Below, in pieces: positions 1 to 11,048 of a stretch of DNA of 64,000 bases. Position 1 is the first letter of the stretch. Each line of letters starts with the position of its first letter. The position numbers and the translations under genes are program-made. Location: NCBI GenBank assembly GCA_033816765.1, contig CM066290.1:1302001-1366000 (forward strand). Direction: 5' to 3'. This DNA comes from Nothopassalora personata. Its lineage: Eukaryota; Ascomycota; Dothideomycetes; Mycosphaerellales; Mycosphaerellaceae. A model generated the notes under the pieces. The model did not search any database. It saw nothing but the letters and a program-made list of their open reading frames with translations, and was not told the origin of the DNA.

Positions 1-647
1 GGGCATAGAGGTCGAGTTCAACACACTCTATACCGTCTCGAACAGCCAGAAGCGCCAGGTCATCATCTTCATTCGACACTTCTTCTGCGGTGTACATAAC
101 ACAAAAGTTCCAAAACGCAGTCTTTGTCATTGACATCATCCTAGGCCTGCGAGGAATACGTCAAAGCCATCTCCCGCACTCTGACGCCCGAAAAGCTGGC
201 TGCAGCCTCAACAAGCATCAGCATCATCGGCTGCGGCGGCGCAGACCTCATCGCTGACTATCGTAAACGCAACAACATCTCTTTCCCGGTCTACGCAGAC
301 CTCAGCCTGAAGCTCTTCGACAAGCTTGGCATGCCCAAGTCAAGCGCCCCGCTTTCAGAGGGCTGGAATGCGAAGCAACCTGACTATCACAATCGTAGCT
401 TCTTCGATATTGTCTGGAGGAGTGCTTACAATGCGATAAGCTCTGGACCGAAAGCCATTAGGGCTGGACCGCCGGGCCAGAATGGTAAGTCCATTTGTTT
501 CTGGTCAGATGTGATACTGACTGTGTGCTCGTAGGAGGCGTGCTTCTGTTCGAGAGTGGCGAGCTGAAGTTCTGTCATCGTATGAGGACTACGAGCGACT
601 ATCTCGAGATTGCAGAGCTGCAGGAGCTACTGGGTGTAAAAGTGTAA
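1..647 (+). CDS. AhpC/TSA-like thioredoxin-fold protein (PRXL2/AAED1 type), 5' truncated by window edge
   Basis: Three exons fit: <1..91, 145..484 and 535..647, with GT...AG introns 92-144 and 485-534. The spliced frame reads IIFIRHFFCG then ACEEYVKA, giving a CxxC motif (CGAC) directly after an IxRHFxC stretch. This is the signature of the AhpC/TSA antioxidant domain (PRXL2/AAED1) family, whose CxxC lies near the N-terminus of a thioredoxin fold. The third exon reads VLLFESGELKFCHRM and ends LLGVKV-stop, as expected for the last beta strands and helix of the fold. These proteins are presumed redox-active; their substrates in fungi are not established. The first exon or exons lie outside the window, so length cannot be judged. 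The intron 1 donor (GT at 92) is my choice because it restores phase 0 across the CxxC; a GT two bases upstream would break the frame. Confidence 0.8.
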
Positions 648-1211
648 GGCTACGCGGACACAGTCGACGGCCAAGTGAGGAAACTCTTACCTTGAGATCT
701 TTCTTCGACTTACAACTGCTCCTACAACATAAGCTGCAGGTAAGTTCTTGGCCGAGGTTGTGCCTGCCTTCTTATTTCCTCAAGCACGGTCGTTGATGTG
801 GACTGCTGCAAGCCTCTCCCTCCAGTCAGCATCTGTTGCCCGGCTATGCCAACTCGATTTCTGAGGAGCTCAACACGGTATTGGCATGTTACTTCTCAGG
901 ACAGACAATCTTGTAACCAATGTCCGTGCTCTGCATAGCGGGTGGCAACTTTCGGATAGTTGCACGAACAGTATTCATGAGCAGGCGCGCCTGCTAGACT
1001 TGCGGAACTTCCTCCCACCACAACATTCTGGACTTCCACTGCTCTTCACTCTTGCCCATCCTCAGGCAATTTTGTCACAGAGACATGGCCACCGCAGACC
1101 GTCAATCTTAGCACCGCATATGTGGCAAACCTCGCTCATGCCCCGCCACTGTCGAGAACTCTCGACCTTCCTTCAACTTGGGCGATGATCAAGGGACCGA
1201 CAGCATAAACG
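648..1211. other. intergenic, nothing recognised
   Basis: Only short uninformative open frames on both strands. It probably holds the 3' UTR of the thioredoxin-fold gene and decayed sequence next to the RNase H relic. Confidence 0.4.
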
Positions 1212-1908
1212 ATGGCTCCCTCATTCGCATCTCCGCATCCGTTGCCTAAGGCGATCTACCATCCCTGCGAGTCGTGTCCCATTGCACAAGAGAGATTCGG
1301 CTTGGGATGTGTCCAAACAATGGCAAGAAGAGCAACATTGTCTTCTCCGCCGCAGGCGCTTATGTGGGCGCTGGCAGTCGCTATACAGAGGCTATACCTT
1401 GGTCAACAGAGGCGTCACTAATTAAAAGGCGGAGCTTCAAGCCGGCCTCAAGGGCTTAGAGACTGCACTCCACATCAAGTCGGAAGACCTTGACAAGGCC
1501 GAATCCGGTAGTCTACAGACTTTGGTGATCACGACCGACTATAAGTACATGCACGATGGTGTGGCGGACTGGATGGACAAGTGGAAGGTCCATGACTGGC
1601 GGACGGTAGCGAAGAAGTCAGTGTCAAATCAAAATCCGTGGATGAAACTCGATGCCACCATAGATGAGCTTGAAAATTGCGGCGTTCGAGTTCTATTCTG
1701 GTGGGTGCCCCGAGCCCAGAATAAGGAGGCGGACCTGTGTGCCAACTTTGGCTATAGCCGCGTCAAGGACTATGACGAGGAGAGGCTGGACTATCTCTTT
1801 GAGCGGGATCTCGAGCAGAAGTCCGAAGAGGTGCCGCAGATGCTCAATTGTGGCGATGGCCCGAATCTGTGCTCTGGTGAGGGACCATCGTCCGGAGGCT
1901 CGAGCTGA
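1212..1908 (+). pseudogene. RNase H domain gene, decayed
   Basis: The last open stretch (from about 1430 to the stop at 1908) reads KAELQAGL, LVITTDYKYMHDGVADW, DELENCGVRVLFWWVPR and QNKEADLCANF. This is the beta-strand, catalytic-Asp (ITTD) and C-terminal pattern of fungal RNase H1-like proteins. Upstream pieces in other frames give MCPNNGKKSN and AGSRYTEAIP, corresponding to the first strands. The pieces lie in different frames: there is at least one frameshift near 1405, a TAA at about 1421 where the family usually has a Gln before KAEL, and the usual first catalytic Asp (YTDG) appears as RLGM. RNase H cleaves RNA in RNA:DNA hybrids; this copy should not make an active enzyme. An undetected intron could rescue one frame change but not the missing Asp. 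Confidence 0.7.
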
Positions 1909-2186
1909 GATTCGATGGAGAGGCGAAGAATTCTAATACGACCAGAATCAACATCGGCGATGTCAATAGCCACAGGCCGGATCCATGGCCTGAGGTCGCG
2001 TCCAGCACAAGCATTAGTATCGACTGCAACCGTGCGGGCGACGACAGTATAAGACATCGGGGGATGGCCCAGACAGCGATAGAGTCTCGAGAAATGGGTT
2101 GCAATATAAGCACTTTCCTCTGTCCATCACCGGTCCTTTCGGGTCTAGTCAATATACACACTGCAAATTATGTACAGACCTGTGCA
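1909..2186. other. intergenic, nothing recognised
   Basis: 3' flank of the RNase H relic; no supported gene. Confidence 0.4.
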
Positions 2187-2561
2187 TTAGCTTCTAGCCG
2201 CATAAACACGATCCATGCCCGTGCCGATACAGAACTCATACGCCACACCCTTCAGCCTCTTCGCTCTCCTCTTCTTACGGGCGACCTCAAGCTCCTTTTC
2301 CTCTACTGACTCCGATTTGAACGACACCTCTGCATAGCGCCTCACCATCTCCCTCCAACAACACGCTTCCGCCGCAGGCGTCAAATCGTGTTCTCTGAAA
2401 GCCTCATCACTTTTTTTTTCACAATCCGCTCGTCTCCAGTATCCGAAGCTGATTTTCAAGAACTCGGATGTAGCCGCGAGTGCACCATTCCACAGACGTA
2501 ACTGGCTGCGAGATGGTGTGGCTTCGAACATTTCAGTAGGTGACGCTTCTGTCAAGCCCAT
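2187..2561 (-). CDS. hypothetical protein, basic C-terminus (uncertain)
   Basis: Open frame of 124 codons from an ATG at 2561 to the stop at 2187. It remains open upstream to 2687, so an upstream exon is possible. The product is rich in charged residues and has a basic stretch (ARKKRRAKRLKG) that could be a nuclear localisation signal. No domain is recognised. It lies about 400 bp from a hAT-type element and beside a pseudogene, so it may itself be a relic. Evidence is only ORF length and a protein-like composition. Confidence 0.35.
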   Translation of the reverse strand: MGLTEASPTEMFEATPSRSQLRLWNGALAATSEFLKISFGYWRRADCEKKSDEAFREHDLTPAAEACCWREMVRRYAEVSFKSESVEEKELEVARKKRRAKRLKGVAYEFCIGTGMDRVYAARS

Positions 2562-2953
2562 GGTAGAGCTTTGGGAAAGCGGCCTGGCGTTCACCCCGAC
2601 TGCACGCAGGATTGCGAGCGTTGCAGCTGTAGTTGCACTCTCAGCCTTGCGACACAGACGAGGGCACAGATGGGAACTACAGCGTCTTCAATTTGTTGTG
2701 AATGCCACTCACGTCCAGAAGACTCAATCCTGGATTCTGAGATATGTTACACGCCCCTGCCGAAGAACAGAAAAAGCTGGAGGACAATCACATCTCCAGA
2801 AATATGATCGCCAGCCTGCCTTGGACGACATCAAGGATCTGCTTCAAAGTCGCCATATTGCGACCTTCACGACTCTGGCAGCAAGGATAAAGAGAGCCTG
2901 GAAGAGCTGTGTTCTTGCCCCGAGTGGCTGACTGTTGCTTACTGGCAGCCGGT

Positions 2954-3602
2954 CGTCTAGTCAGGGGTGGCGTCAATTAGAACTAATCAACTTGATCTGT
3001 TTTGACTGCTTGCTTGACAAATTTTCTCTTGAAGTTAGTTAAGCAAGGTAACATGACACTAGTCAAGTAACATGCGATATTGTCAGTCAAGTTGAGCAAG
3101 TAAACAAGTACGTATATCATAGTACGTGTGTTATATAGTATATGTATTGTATAGTACGTGTGTTGCTTCGCTATAATCTCTGCTGCGAAATAAGAGGTGT
3201 ATAGTGTACTATAGATTCTTAGTATAAAAATAGATAAAACATGAAATGTGTACTATATCTATAGCTTAGCTACGAACTTCGCCGCTGTAGCCCGTAGCAA
3301 TCAACAACGCGTGTAGACAATACCGGACCTACACCTCCTACATTATCGCTATCTCTCTAGATAACATATACCATATGTCGCAAAAGACATTAGGAAAACG
3401 ACCTGCCTACGAGGGCTCCGTAAGCTAACCTGTACAAACAGTGCAAAAAAAATCTCATTTTTTGTATAGTTAAGCAAGTCAAGTTAGTTAAGTATTGGCC
3501 CTTAATATCAGTCAAGCAAGTAACTAGTCATTCATCCAAGCAAGTATTGACTTTTGCGTCAGTCAAGCAACTTGATTGCTTAATGACAGGCCTGCGTCTA
3601 GT
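2954..3602. mobile_element. hAT-type non-autonomous element (MITE) with 8-bp target site duplication
   Basis: The element occupies 2962-3594 (633 bp) and is bounded by a perfect 8-bp direct repeat CGTCTAGT at 2954-2961 and 3595-3602. The left end begins CAGGGGTGGC and the right end, read inward on the other strand, begins CAGGCCTGTC. CAGG-type ends with an 8-bp duplication are characteristic of the hAT superfamily. Both ends are packed with CAAG/CTTG-containing motifs (for example GTCAAGCAAGT), as in subterminal transposase-binding repeats. The interior is AT-rich and has no transposase ORF, so the element is non-autonomous or RIP-degraded. Confidence 0.75.
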
Positions 3603-4158
3603 GGCATTACCGGGTTTGTCGTGTAGGATCCATGTGGTTGTTATCGCTAATCATCTCGTGATTGAGGGGTCGTGGGTTTTATGCACCTTGGACATGTCCA
3701 GGACATGTTCAGCAACATGTGTACCGAAAGCAAAGGAGAGTACTTGCATCGTGAAAGTGGCGTACTGATCTCAAGCCTCAACCAGCAGGAATCCCCTGGA
3801 TCCCCGCCAAGAGGACTCGCATGTGCTCTTCATCCTCTTCAAGATTGAGAAAATCAGCTCGTGCTACTCTCAAGCCTCATGAGCTTCTCACGAGTGATAG
3901 TCAAGAGTTCCCAAAGTTGTGGACCGCGGCTTGCGCCCCCTGAGCACGACATGAAGCGGGAGGAACACCAGAACACCCGTGCACGATCCGAGAGTCGTTG
4001 CACATATCACCGAAAGAAGACCCGAATCCATCATGGAACTCCATCGCATGACCTACAACCACGCCTAATATGTACAAGTTTTAACACAGAATCGCGTTTC
4101 AACGCTGCATTCCTCGCAGTCATGATCTCGATCCGCGATGCACCTCTATCCATCCACT
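3603..4158. other. intergenic; 3' flank of OGDH
   Basis: No gene supported. A weak tRNA-like stem at about 3630-3715 was considered and rejected. Confidence 0.4.
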
Positions 4159-7100
4159 CTACTCTCCCTTCAACTTATCCTGCTTCACACTCCAAGCCAT
4201 GTCCAAAAGGTCCTGTTCCTCCTTCAAATGGCTCGACTTCAGACCAGTAGCGACCGACGCACTAGGGTTGCGACCCGCATACATAACGTGCTTCCTATCG
4301 TGGTGCTCAGTTTTGTTGAGCAAAGTCTCGATTCTAGGTTGTGTGAAAGACCATGCGCCAGCGTTAAGAGGTTCCTCTTGACACCAGACGATAGTGTCGG
4401 CGTTAGGGTAGCTGTCCAGGTTCTCCTTGAGCTGTGCCCATGGGAAGGGGTTGAGTTGTTCGACACGGGTGATAGCGGTATCCGTGAGGTTGTTCTGTTG
4501 TCTGTACTTGAAGAGCGCGGCAAAGACTTGACCAGAGCAGAGGATGACGCGCTTGATGTCATTGTGCTCGTTGATCTTGAACTCTGCGTCTTGGTTGTGG
4601 GCTGGGTCCGCGATGATCCATTGGAAGTGGCTGTCACCGGTAAAGTCCTCAATGCTGGAGCGGGCGAGTGGATGACGGAGTAAGCTCTTGCTGAAGAATG
4701 AGATTAACGGCTTACGGAATTGCCTGTTCATCTGGCGCCGGAGGATGTGGAAGGAGTTGGCTGGGGTGGTGCAAGCGACGATTTGCATGTTGCAGTCTTG
4801 GTGTTGTCGGTCGAGCTTGTCTGGCGATGGGAAGATTCTTGGGTCCTCGTTGCAGAGTTGCAAGAAACGCTCCATGCGACCAGAGGAGTGCTCAGGACCT
4901 TGACCATCGTAACCGTGAGGCAGATTTACAACAAGACCAGATCGCTGCAACCACTTGACTTCACCAGATGCAATGAACTGATCGATAATACATTGTGCGT
5001 TGTTGGCGAAGTCACCAAATTGAGCTTCCCATATGACAAGAGCGGTGGGTGACGAAAGCGAGTAGCCGTATTCGAAGCCGAGGGTACCGTACTCACTCAA
5101 GCTGGAGTTGGTAATGACGAATGAGCCCTGGTCCTTGCTGACGTGCTTCAGTGGAGTGTATGTAGCCTCGCTCTCCTGATCGTGGAGCACAGCGTGTCTC
5201 TGTGAGAAGGTACCACGCTCGACATCCTGTCCGGAAACACGAACATGGTGACCTTCCAAGACGAGAGTACCGAAGGCCAATGCTTCCCCAGTCGACATGT
5301 CGATGTTCTTGCCCTCGTTGACGGTCTTAGATCGGTTAGCCAAGATACGCTTCAAGTTCTTGTGCGCGTGGAAGTCCTTCGGTGGGTTGCCGATGACATC
5401 TCCAACGTGCTTCAAGGTGTCGACATCAACAGCAGTAGGCTCGTGAGGCAATATCTCAGTGGCCAGCTCCTTTGGCGACTTGAAGCCGTTCCAGGCACTA
5501 GTCAACCACTCTCTCGAGGTTGGCTGATAGTCCTTGGACTTGGCGAAGGATTCCTCGAGCATACCCCAAACCCACTTCTTGTGCTCTTCGATGTCTTCCT
5601 GAGTAAAAGTATTGGAGTCCAAAAGCTGCTTGGTGTACTTGTCGAGGACCGGTGGCTGCTCGTTGATACGCTTGTACATGAGTGGCTGAGTGAAAGATGG
5701 CTGATCGGTCTCGTTGTGTCCCTGCTTTCGGTAACAGACTATGTCAATGACAACATCCTTCTTGAACTCGGCACGCCAGTCGGAGGCCAGTTGGCAAACG
5801 AAGTTCACAGCCTCAACATCGTCTCCGTTTACGTGGAAGACTGGGGCATCCACGAACTTAGCAATGTCTGAGCAGTATGGAGTAGAACGGGCGAAACGTG
5901 GATCAGTGGTGAAACCGATCTGGTTGTTGACGACAATGTGGATTGTGCCCCCGGTGTGATAAGCTGGGAGGGCGTAGAAGCCCATGGTCTCGTACACAAT
6001 ACCCTGTGCAGCAAAAGCGGCGTCACCGTGAAGCAACACACCCATGGCGGAGATTGCTTGCTCCTCATCGTTGTTGTAGTGCAGAATAGCACGGGTCTTG
6101 CCGAGCACAACGGGATCTTCGGCTTCCAAGTGAGATGGGTTGGCAACTAGAGAAAGCTGTACACGCTTGCCGGAAGGAGTTGGACGCTCGAAGTTCATTC
6201 CAAGATGGTACTTGACATCGCCAGAACCCTCATCGGAAGGCTCCGCAGATCCACCGAACTCGGAGAAGATGGACTCGTTTGGCTTGCGGACGACGTTGGA
6301 GAGCACGTTCAAACGACCTCTGTGGGGCATACCAATGACAATGTCCTTGACACCGTAGTCGACCGAACGATCGATAAGAGCCTTCATACCCGGGATGAGG
6401 GACTCACCACCTTCCAGACCGAAACGCTTATCGTTGGGGTACTTTGTTGCCAGGAAAGATTCGAAGGATGAAGACCAGATCAGACGATCCAAGATGCGGC
6501 GTTTTTCGTCGACAGAGTACTTGTAAGGCTGTGGAACCTCGAGACGCTGTCGCAGCCAGTCGCACTGATCTCTATCCGGAATGTGAATATACTCAACACC
6601 GTATGGACCACAGTAGAGGCGCTCGCAAGCATCAATGATCTCGCGCAGGGTCATCTTGTCGCGCTTATCCGTCTTGAAGCGTGGCAAGATACCTGGTCCG
6701 AGGGTGAACTCTGTGTCCATGTCCGATTCGGTGAAGTTGTATGTCTTCAAGTCCAATTCTCTTGGTACAGATTCCGTCTGTGTCCTAATGCCCAATGGAT
6801 CGATTTTTGCTTTGTGGTGGCCGCGCGCCTGATACGCTCTTACAAGAAGCTGAACCTTCAAGTGGTTCATGACATCGCTGCTCTCGCCTTCCGCAGAGGA
6901 TGCGGCGAATGCTGGCGCAGGGACACCGCCGGCTGGCTGTGGGACAATAGTGGGCGGAGGAGTGAAAGCGCGGCTCACGGGCATATCGCCACTCTCCATG
7001 TTCTTGAAGTAGGCCTGCCAAGAGACGTGTACCGACGAAGGGTCGCGCTTCCATTCTGCGTACATCTCATCGACATAATTTGCGGTGTTACCGGAGAGGA

Positions 7101-7308
7101 AGGAATCGCTCGAGTCAACGCCCTGATCGGTCTTTTCCGCGGCCTGAGCATACTGGCGGTGCTGTGACGTGAAGGCGTTGTAGCCTGTGATGCCCAGCTC
7201 TCTCCTCTTGGCCACCAGAGCTGTGCGAGCGGCGTTGGGCGAGATGGTGGTAAACTGTCTGGCAGAGGCCAGCCGTTTGCTGCACCGCGAGAGTTGGGAG
7301 AGCAGCAT
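4159..7308 (-). CDS. KGD1: 2-oxoglutarate dehydrogenase E1 component, mitochondrial
   Basis: Single exon of 1,049 aa, starting at the ATG at 7308 ([13 protein letters not shown]). The length suits fungal E1o (yeast Kgd1 is about 1,014 aa). The protein decarboxylates 2-oxoglutarate with thiamine diphosphate and feeds the lipoyl E2 in the TCA-cycle OGDH complex. Order: Arg/Ser-rich matrix-targeting segment (1 to about 40); E1o N-terminal motif with [12 protein letters not shown] (about 93-104); [10 protein letters not shown] (about 330); the ThDP-binding region with [17 protein letters not shown] and FHVNGDD (about 430-500); transketolase-like pyrimidine domain with [10 protein letters not shown] and EYGYS; C-terminal domain with [17 protein letters not shown] and EEPLNAGAW. 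All hallmark motifs are intact. It reads away from the small ORF at 7569, leaving about 260 bp that would hold its promoter. Confidence 0.97.
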   Translation of the reverse strand: MLLSQLSRCSKRLASARQFTTISPNAARTALVAKRRELGITGYNAFTSQHRQYAQAAEKTDQGVDSSDSFLSGNTANYVDEMYAEWKRDPSSVHVSWQAYFKNMESGDMPVSRAFTPPPTIVPQPAGGVPAPAFAASSAEGESSDVMNHLKVQLLVRAYQARGHHKAKIDPLGIRTQTESVPRELDLKTYNFTESDMDTEFTLGPGILPRFKTDKRDKMTLREIIDACERLYCGPYGVEYIHIPDRDQCDWLRQRLEVPQPYKYSVDEKRRILDRLIWSSSFESFLATKYPNDKRFGLEGGESLIPGMKALIDRSVDYGVKDIVIGMPHRGRLNVLSNVVRKPNESIFSEFGGSAEPSDEGSGDVKYHLGMNFERPTPSGKRVQLSLVANPSHLEAEDPVVLGKTRAILHYNNDEEQAISAMGVLLHGDAAFAAQGIVYETMGFYALPAYHTGGTIHIVVNNQIGFTTDPRFARSTPYCSDIAKFVDAPVFHVNGDDVEAVNFVCQLASDWRAEFKKDVVIDIVCYRKQGHNETDQPSFTQPLMYKRINEQPPVLDKYTKQLLDSNTFTQEDIEEHKKWVWGMLEESFAKSKDYQPTSREWLTSAWNGFKSPKELATEILPHEPTAVDVDTLKHVGDVIGNPPKDFHAHKNLKRILANRSKTVNEGKNIDMSTGEALAFGTLVLEGHHVRVSGQDVERGTFSQRHAVLHDQESEATYTPLKHVSKDQGSFVITNSSLSEYGTLGFEYGYSLSSPTALVIWEAQFGDFANNAQCIIDQFIASGEVKWLQRSGLVVNLPHGYDGQGPEHSSGRMERFLQLCNEDPRIFPSPDKLDRQHQDCNMQIVACTTPANSFHILRRQMNRQFRKPLISFFSKSLLRHPLARSSIEDFTGDSHFQWIIADPAHNQDAEFKINEHNDIKRVILCSGQVFAALFKYRQQNNLTDTAITRVEQLNPFPWAQLKENLDSYPNADTIVWCQEEPLNAGAWSFTQPRIETLLNKTEHHDRKHVMYAGRNPSASVATGLKSSHLKEEQDLLDMAWSVKQDKLKGE

Positions 7309-7568
7309 TGCTGCGTGTGTGTATCGGCCGTCAGCTCAGGGTGGAGTCCAGGATGACTGCGCGGCGGAGTGTAGGTAGGCGAGGCAGCGCGAGTCACCTG
7401 GTGACTTGACCGAGATGTGTGAGCTGCTAGTCTTAGAGCTGTTGGCGATGGATGAGGTGTTTCTGCTGCTCCCAATCAACCATCATCCTCTCCATGCGGA
7501 CCCTACCGGTGCTACCCGCTGCACGCTAGTGGCTCTAAGCGAGAATCGCCACGTCTCGGGATATAACG

Positions 7569-7811
7569 ATGGTTTACACGGACGTCAACAACAAGAATAA
7601 CAACACTGTCAACATTAACACAGACGGTTCCTCCATGGACTCCTTGGAGCAATCCATACTTTCACTGCTTAACCTCAACGAAGAAGATGTGCTCTGGCTG
7701 TGTCAAGGACTTATCAGTGGCACGCTATGGATGATAGGAGAGTTCGCCGACGTGCCCATTGACGGCGAGGAAGAAGAGCTGAACGACTTGATGGAGCTGC
7801 TGGTATACTGA
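7569..7811 (+). CDS. small acidic ORF (uncertain)
   Basis: An 80-codon ATG frame rich in Asn and Asp/Glu, ending DLMELLVY. No domain is recognised. It lies between the divergent OGDH gene and the kinase relic. It may be a short gene or a leader ORF of the kinase transcript. A splice from GTATAC at about 7803 to CAG at about 7863 exists but does not put it in the kinase frame. Confidence 0.25.
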   Translation: MVYTDVNNKNNNTVNINTDGSSMDSLEQSILSLLNLNEEDVLWLCQGLISGTLWMIGEFADVPIDGEEEELNDLMELLVY

Positions 7812-7877
7812 GTAATCTACCACTTGCCTCCTGCGGGCAAATTGGCCAGACTTACCACTCCCAGGCTCATTCTGCAC

Positions 7878-8701
7878 ATGGCCACAGACGCGTATGCGAG
7901 TTTGCGAGGCTGGACCAACCACGTCTCGTTCAGGAAACCCGATGGCGTACGGGAGTACCTTGCAACCTCGGGACATTTCTTTGTTGGATTGATTGGAGAC
8001 GGTCGAACTGTGCTAAAATACCCGCACCGCAAGACGTCGGAGACTCTGTCCTGTCTGCGCGAGGAGGCTGGTCGATATGTTCGTCTCGGTTACCATGAGA
8101 ATTTGGTAACATACAAAGTGTTCAATGAAGACGGGCTTCTCCTCGAGTACTGCGAAGGGCGTTCCTTGAGCGATTTGATTGAAGGGCCTTTCGTCTTGAC
8201 CGACACCCACAAGTTACTCATCGGCAACCAAGTCGTCCGTTGCCTGGCTTTTTTCTCCATCGGCGGAATTACATCCAGTGCGATATGCACGAGCGCAACG
8301 TCTTTCTAACCTCCGAATTGATTGCAAAAGTCGGCGATCTTCAGGGACAGTTATACCGAGATGATGGACACATCGAGATTGAGACTATGTCGCGGGAGGA
8401 TGCGAAGTCGCGTCATCCAGATGCGGGCGAACACGAATTTACGCCAAGAACGGATATGTTTGCTGTCGGGACATTGCTATACCACCTTTGGCATGGGCAT
8501 ACACCGTTTCCAGAATTAGACATACATTCACACCACGACTTGATCGAAGCAAGATTCCACGAAAGAAAGTACCCGGCCGATCTGAGTCAAGAATCAGGCA
8601 TCGACATCATTATCGGCAAGTGCTGGAGTTCGGAGTACGAACGAGCGGAAGAGCTTCTCGACGATATGTGCGATTTGATCACAGAGGAGGTGAGAAGGTG
8701 A
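7878..8701 (+). pseudogene. protein kinase-like gene with frameshift in a T run
   Basis: From ATG 7878 the frame reads MATDAYASLRGW, then GRTVLKYP (candidate VAIK Lys), HENLVTYK, and LLLEYCEGRSLSDLI (hinge). At the six-T run around 8249-8254 the frame is lost. The next frame continues the domain: HRRNYIQCDMHERNVFL (HRD-type catalytic loop with Asp and Asn), AKVGDLQGQLY (DFG position, GDL), TDMFAVGTLLYHLWHGHTPFP, then LLDDMCDLITEEVRR-stop at 8701. Adding one T or removing two would rejoin the halves. It resembles a fungus-specific Ser/Thr kinase family that often occurs in many copies. The key kinase residues are present, so either the break is recent or the T run is a sequencing error. It is followed within a few bases by a Helo-like fragment. 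Confidence 0.7.
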
Positions 8702-9060
8702 CATCAATGAGTTGAAAGATACCCTGGCCGGTTACAAGTCCACCATCGCCATCGCTGTTGCCGGCGTCAATCTGTAAGTTCGCACTTCTTCTATAGTCCT
8801 CCGGCTAATCGTGGCAAGGCGAACGACGAGAGTGAGTTTGGACGTCATTCAGAAGTACCAGACCATGATTGACGACACGAAAGTGGATCTCTATGAGCAC
8901 CTGAGCAACATCGATGACAGGTTGCGAGACAGGTTGCCAGAAGCCAACGACTCAACGGACTTCATCGAAGAGTGGGCTTTGGAAGCAGAGAGGGATTGCA
9001 CGGTCCGGTGCCTCGAGATCCGTGCACGGACGACTAGCTTCATCGAGAATAGACATCGGT
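8697..9060 (+). pseudogene. Helo-like N-terminal domain fragment of a fungal STAND/NLR-type protein
   Basis: An open stretch from 8697 reads INELKDTLAGYKSTIAIAV and GVNL. After a plausible intron 8774-8818 it continues RTTRVSLDVIQKYQTMIDD, DLYEHLSNIDDRL and ERDCTVRCLEI. The GYKSTI...NLRTT...EYQTMI...DL..HL pattern matches the fungal N-terminal domain often annotated as the azaphilone cluster protein L N-terminal (Helo_like_N) domain, usually found at the front of NACHT/ankyrin or other NLR-like proteins. The first 40 or so residues and everything C-terminal are missing, and there is no ATG in frame because a TGA precedes it at 8691. It overlaps the kinase stop by a few bases, suggesting a collapsed fusion or juxtaposed relics. 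Confidence 0.55.
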
Positions 9061-9607
9061 ATTTGGTTGCATATTCCTCTGATTCCATTTGCCCAACCGG
9101 CCACCCCCATGCCGATGTCAGAGCGTCGCAACAATTTACAAGCGGTTGGAGCTCCAGAGTGCTGCTAGCAGCTCCACCTCGTCGTCGACGCGGATGATTG
9201 GCTTCGGTTTCTTCTCCGTGGCTAGGTTGAAGTCGGCTGCCAGACATAATCGGACCTGCAGAGTGTTAATGGCACTTCGAGCAGGCATCAGCTGCTATTG
9301 ATAGATTATGCAACTCCTCGGTCTCGACACAAGTCCGTCTGCATAATGCAGTTATCCAGGGAGCTCACTTTCCGGTTATTAAATGCTCGAAACGGAAAGT
9401 GGTTACGGCTTGTTCCGGGTTCTCGTCATGTGACACTGCACGAGACGGATAGCTATAGACATAGTCCTAGCTTTCATTGGCCTGTGGTCGTATGTGATAG
9501 ACGGTGAGAGTTGACCAACCATATAGATAAATGCTGACTGCTTCACGCATCAGAGGAGATACATTATCGTCGTACCAGTCGTCTCATTCATCCCGGTCTA
9601 GTCAATC
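9061..9607. other. intergenic, nothing recognised
   Basis: Between the Helo-like fragment and the 3' end of the NTF2-like gene; short random frames only. Confidence 0.4.
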
Positions 9608-10339
9608 TCAAGCCATCAACTGCTCCGGCTTCAACATGCCCCTCTTCAACATCGCCACCATAGCAGCACTAGGATCACTATAGACCTCCGTCCTCTGCAA
9701 CTTGACCCCTCCTTCCTCCTTCTTATACTCGAACCTGAAAGCGCTCGGGATAGCACCTACTCGGGGCAAGAGTGTGTCAGCCAAACCCAAGAGACGTGTA
9801 ACAGTCGACGCCTTGCGTCCCTCAAGTACGTACCATCCCATTCCATCCCATTCCTCGGATCCTTGACTTTCTGCCCTTCGCCTGGGACCGCAAGGTTCCA
9901 CCAACTGAAAGGATGTCGTGTCAGTGCTGTCAAGTCGATGGCATTGGTCTCATTTTACAGCGTAGCAAGTCCAAACATGCCCCATCCATACTCCGTCTCC
10001 CAGCACAGCAGGAAAGATGGCTGATGCTGATGACTGGCGAACGGCGCATAAGTCTCCTGCGAGACAGACTTGAAAGCCTCTTCGGCACCCTCTACAGTCT
10101 CGCCGGTACTCTTCTGATAAGTGAAGTCGGGGGTGTGCCTGCGCTGGTATCAAGGCTGTGCTTCTTTAAGCTCAAGTGACGACGAGCTAGACTTACGACT
10201 CCGTAACGGGAGTGTCCCAAGCACGGGCATCGATGACGCCAACAGTGTAATCTTCCATGAACTTCATGGCTGGGTGCTTGCGTGTTTCATCGTCCCAATC
10301 ACCATGGTGGACAAAGACTTGTTGGGTTGGGTAGGACAT
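9608..10339 (-). CDS. NTF2/SnoaL-like hypothetical protein, four exons
   Basis: Spliced model: complement of 9608..9756, 9834..9904, 9959..10138 and 10197..10339, total 543 nt or 180 aa. All three introns (58, 54 and 77 nt) have GT...AG ends and keep the frame. The product starts [17 protein letters not shown], contains [18 protein letters not shown] and [10 protein letters not shown], then [17 protein letters not shown] and [13 protein letters not shown], and ends [14 protein letters not shown]. The size and the pattern of a small alpha+beta protein with a W...TPDF segment suggest an NTF2/SnoaL-like fold, but I do not recognise a named family and no catalytic residues can be assigned. Its start is about 700 bp from the CDC37 stop; both genes are on the minus strand. 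Confidence 0.7.
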
Positions 10340-11048
10340 TGTGGAGACGGATGATGGTATGTGGGAAGGTGGCAGATGACCAACGAATGGTACGTAAGAG
10401 TCTGATAATGGATGAGTGGTGACAAGCAGACATGAGTGAGAGCTGTGAAGGATATTTATGTTGTGCTACTCTCTTCATGCGTCTCGTTGTCCTGAGGCAG
10501 TCATGCCACAACGTGTAGGAGCTAAAGAGCTCGAGGCGAGTGGGTGGCGTGCGCTCGTGGTCGCTGAAGCCGCGCAGTAAGCGAGCGCTCTCATAGATAC
10601 GGGGTAAGGCGATGCGTTCAGGCCTGCACGTCGAGTACGAGAAAGCTTGCTGCAAGTAAGCGAGTATAGGCGTACTGTAGGGCATGGCATTGGTTATGTT
10701 GACCATCGAGCCTCAAGCCACATGGCGCGGGGTGTAGCTGAACATCAGGCCACCCAGCGGGAGTCTCATGTGTCAGAATATGCCGCAGAGATAGAGGGTG
10801 AAGATGAGTGCAAGGTTGACGACGACGCTGGTCGGTGTTTTGTAGCTGCAAGACAGCCCTACAAAGCTCGAGGGTGGCCATAGCTCCATGCGAAGGATTG
10901 AGGCGTCAGGTCTGCGATTCATCGCATTCAGTACTGTTTAGCAAGTGATTCGTCGTTGGCGATAGTGACACAGAGCATGTGCTGTCGTCCCAAGCAGCAG
11001 CAATTGTCTGACCAGAACGTGGGAAACAACGTCCCCATTATTCGCGTT
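10340..11048. other. intergenic, promoter side of the NTF2-like gene and 3' flank of CDC37
   Basis: No gene, repeat or RNA recognised. Confidence 0.4.

Noticed and set aside
3630..3715. tRNA-like stem-loop with a possible CTC anticodon
   Set aside because: An anticodon-like stem (AATC / GATT with a 7-nt loop) is present but the T-arm lacks GTTCRA and its stem does not pair, and no matching acceptor ends were found.
5245..5871. 208-codon plus-strand frame inside OGDH and other antisense frames there
   Set aside because: Antisense shadows of a highly conserved gene with biased codon use.
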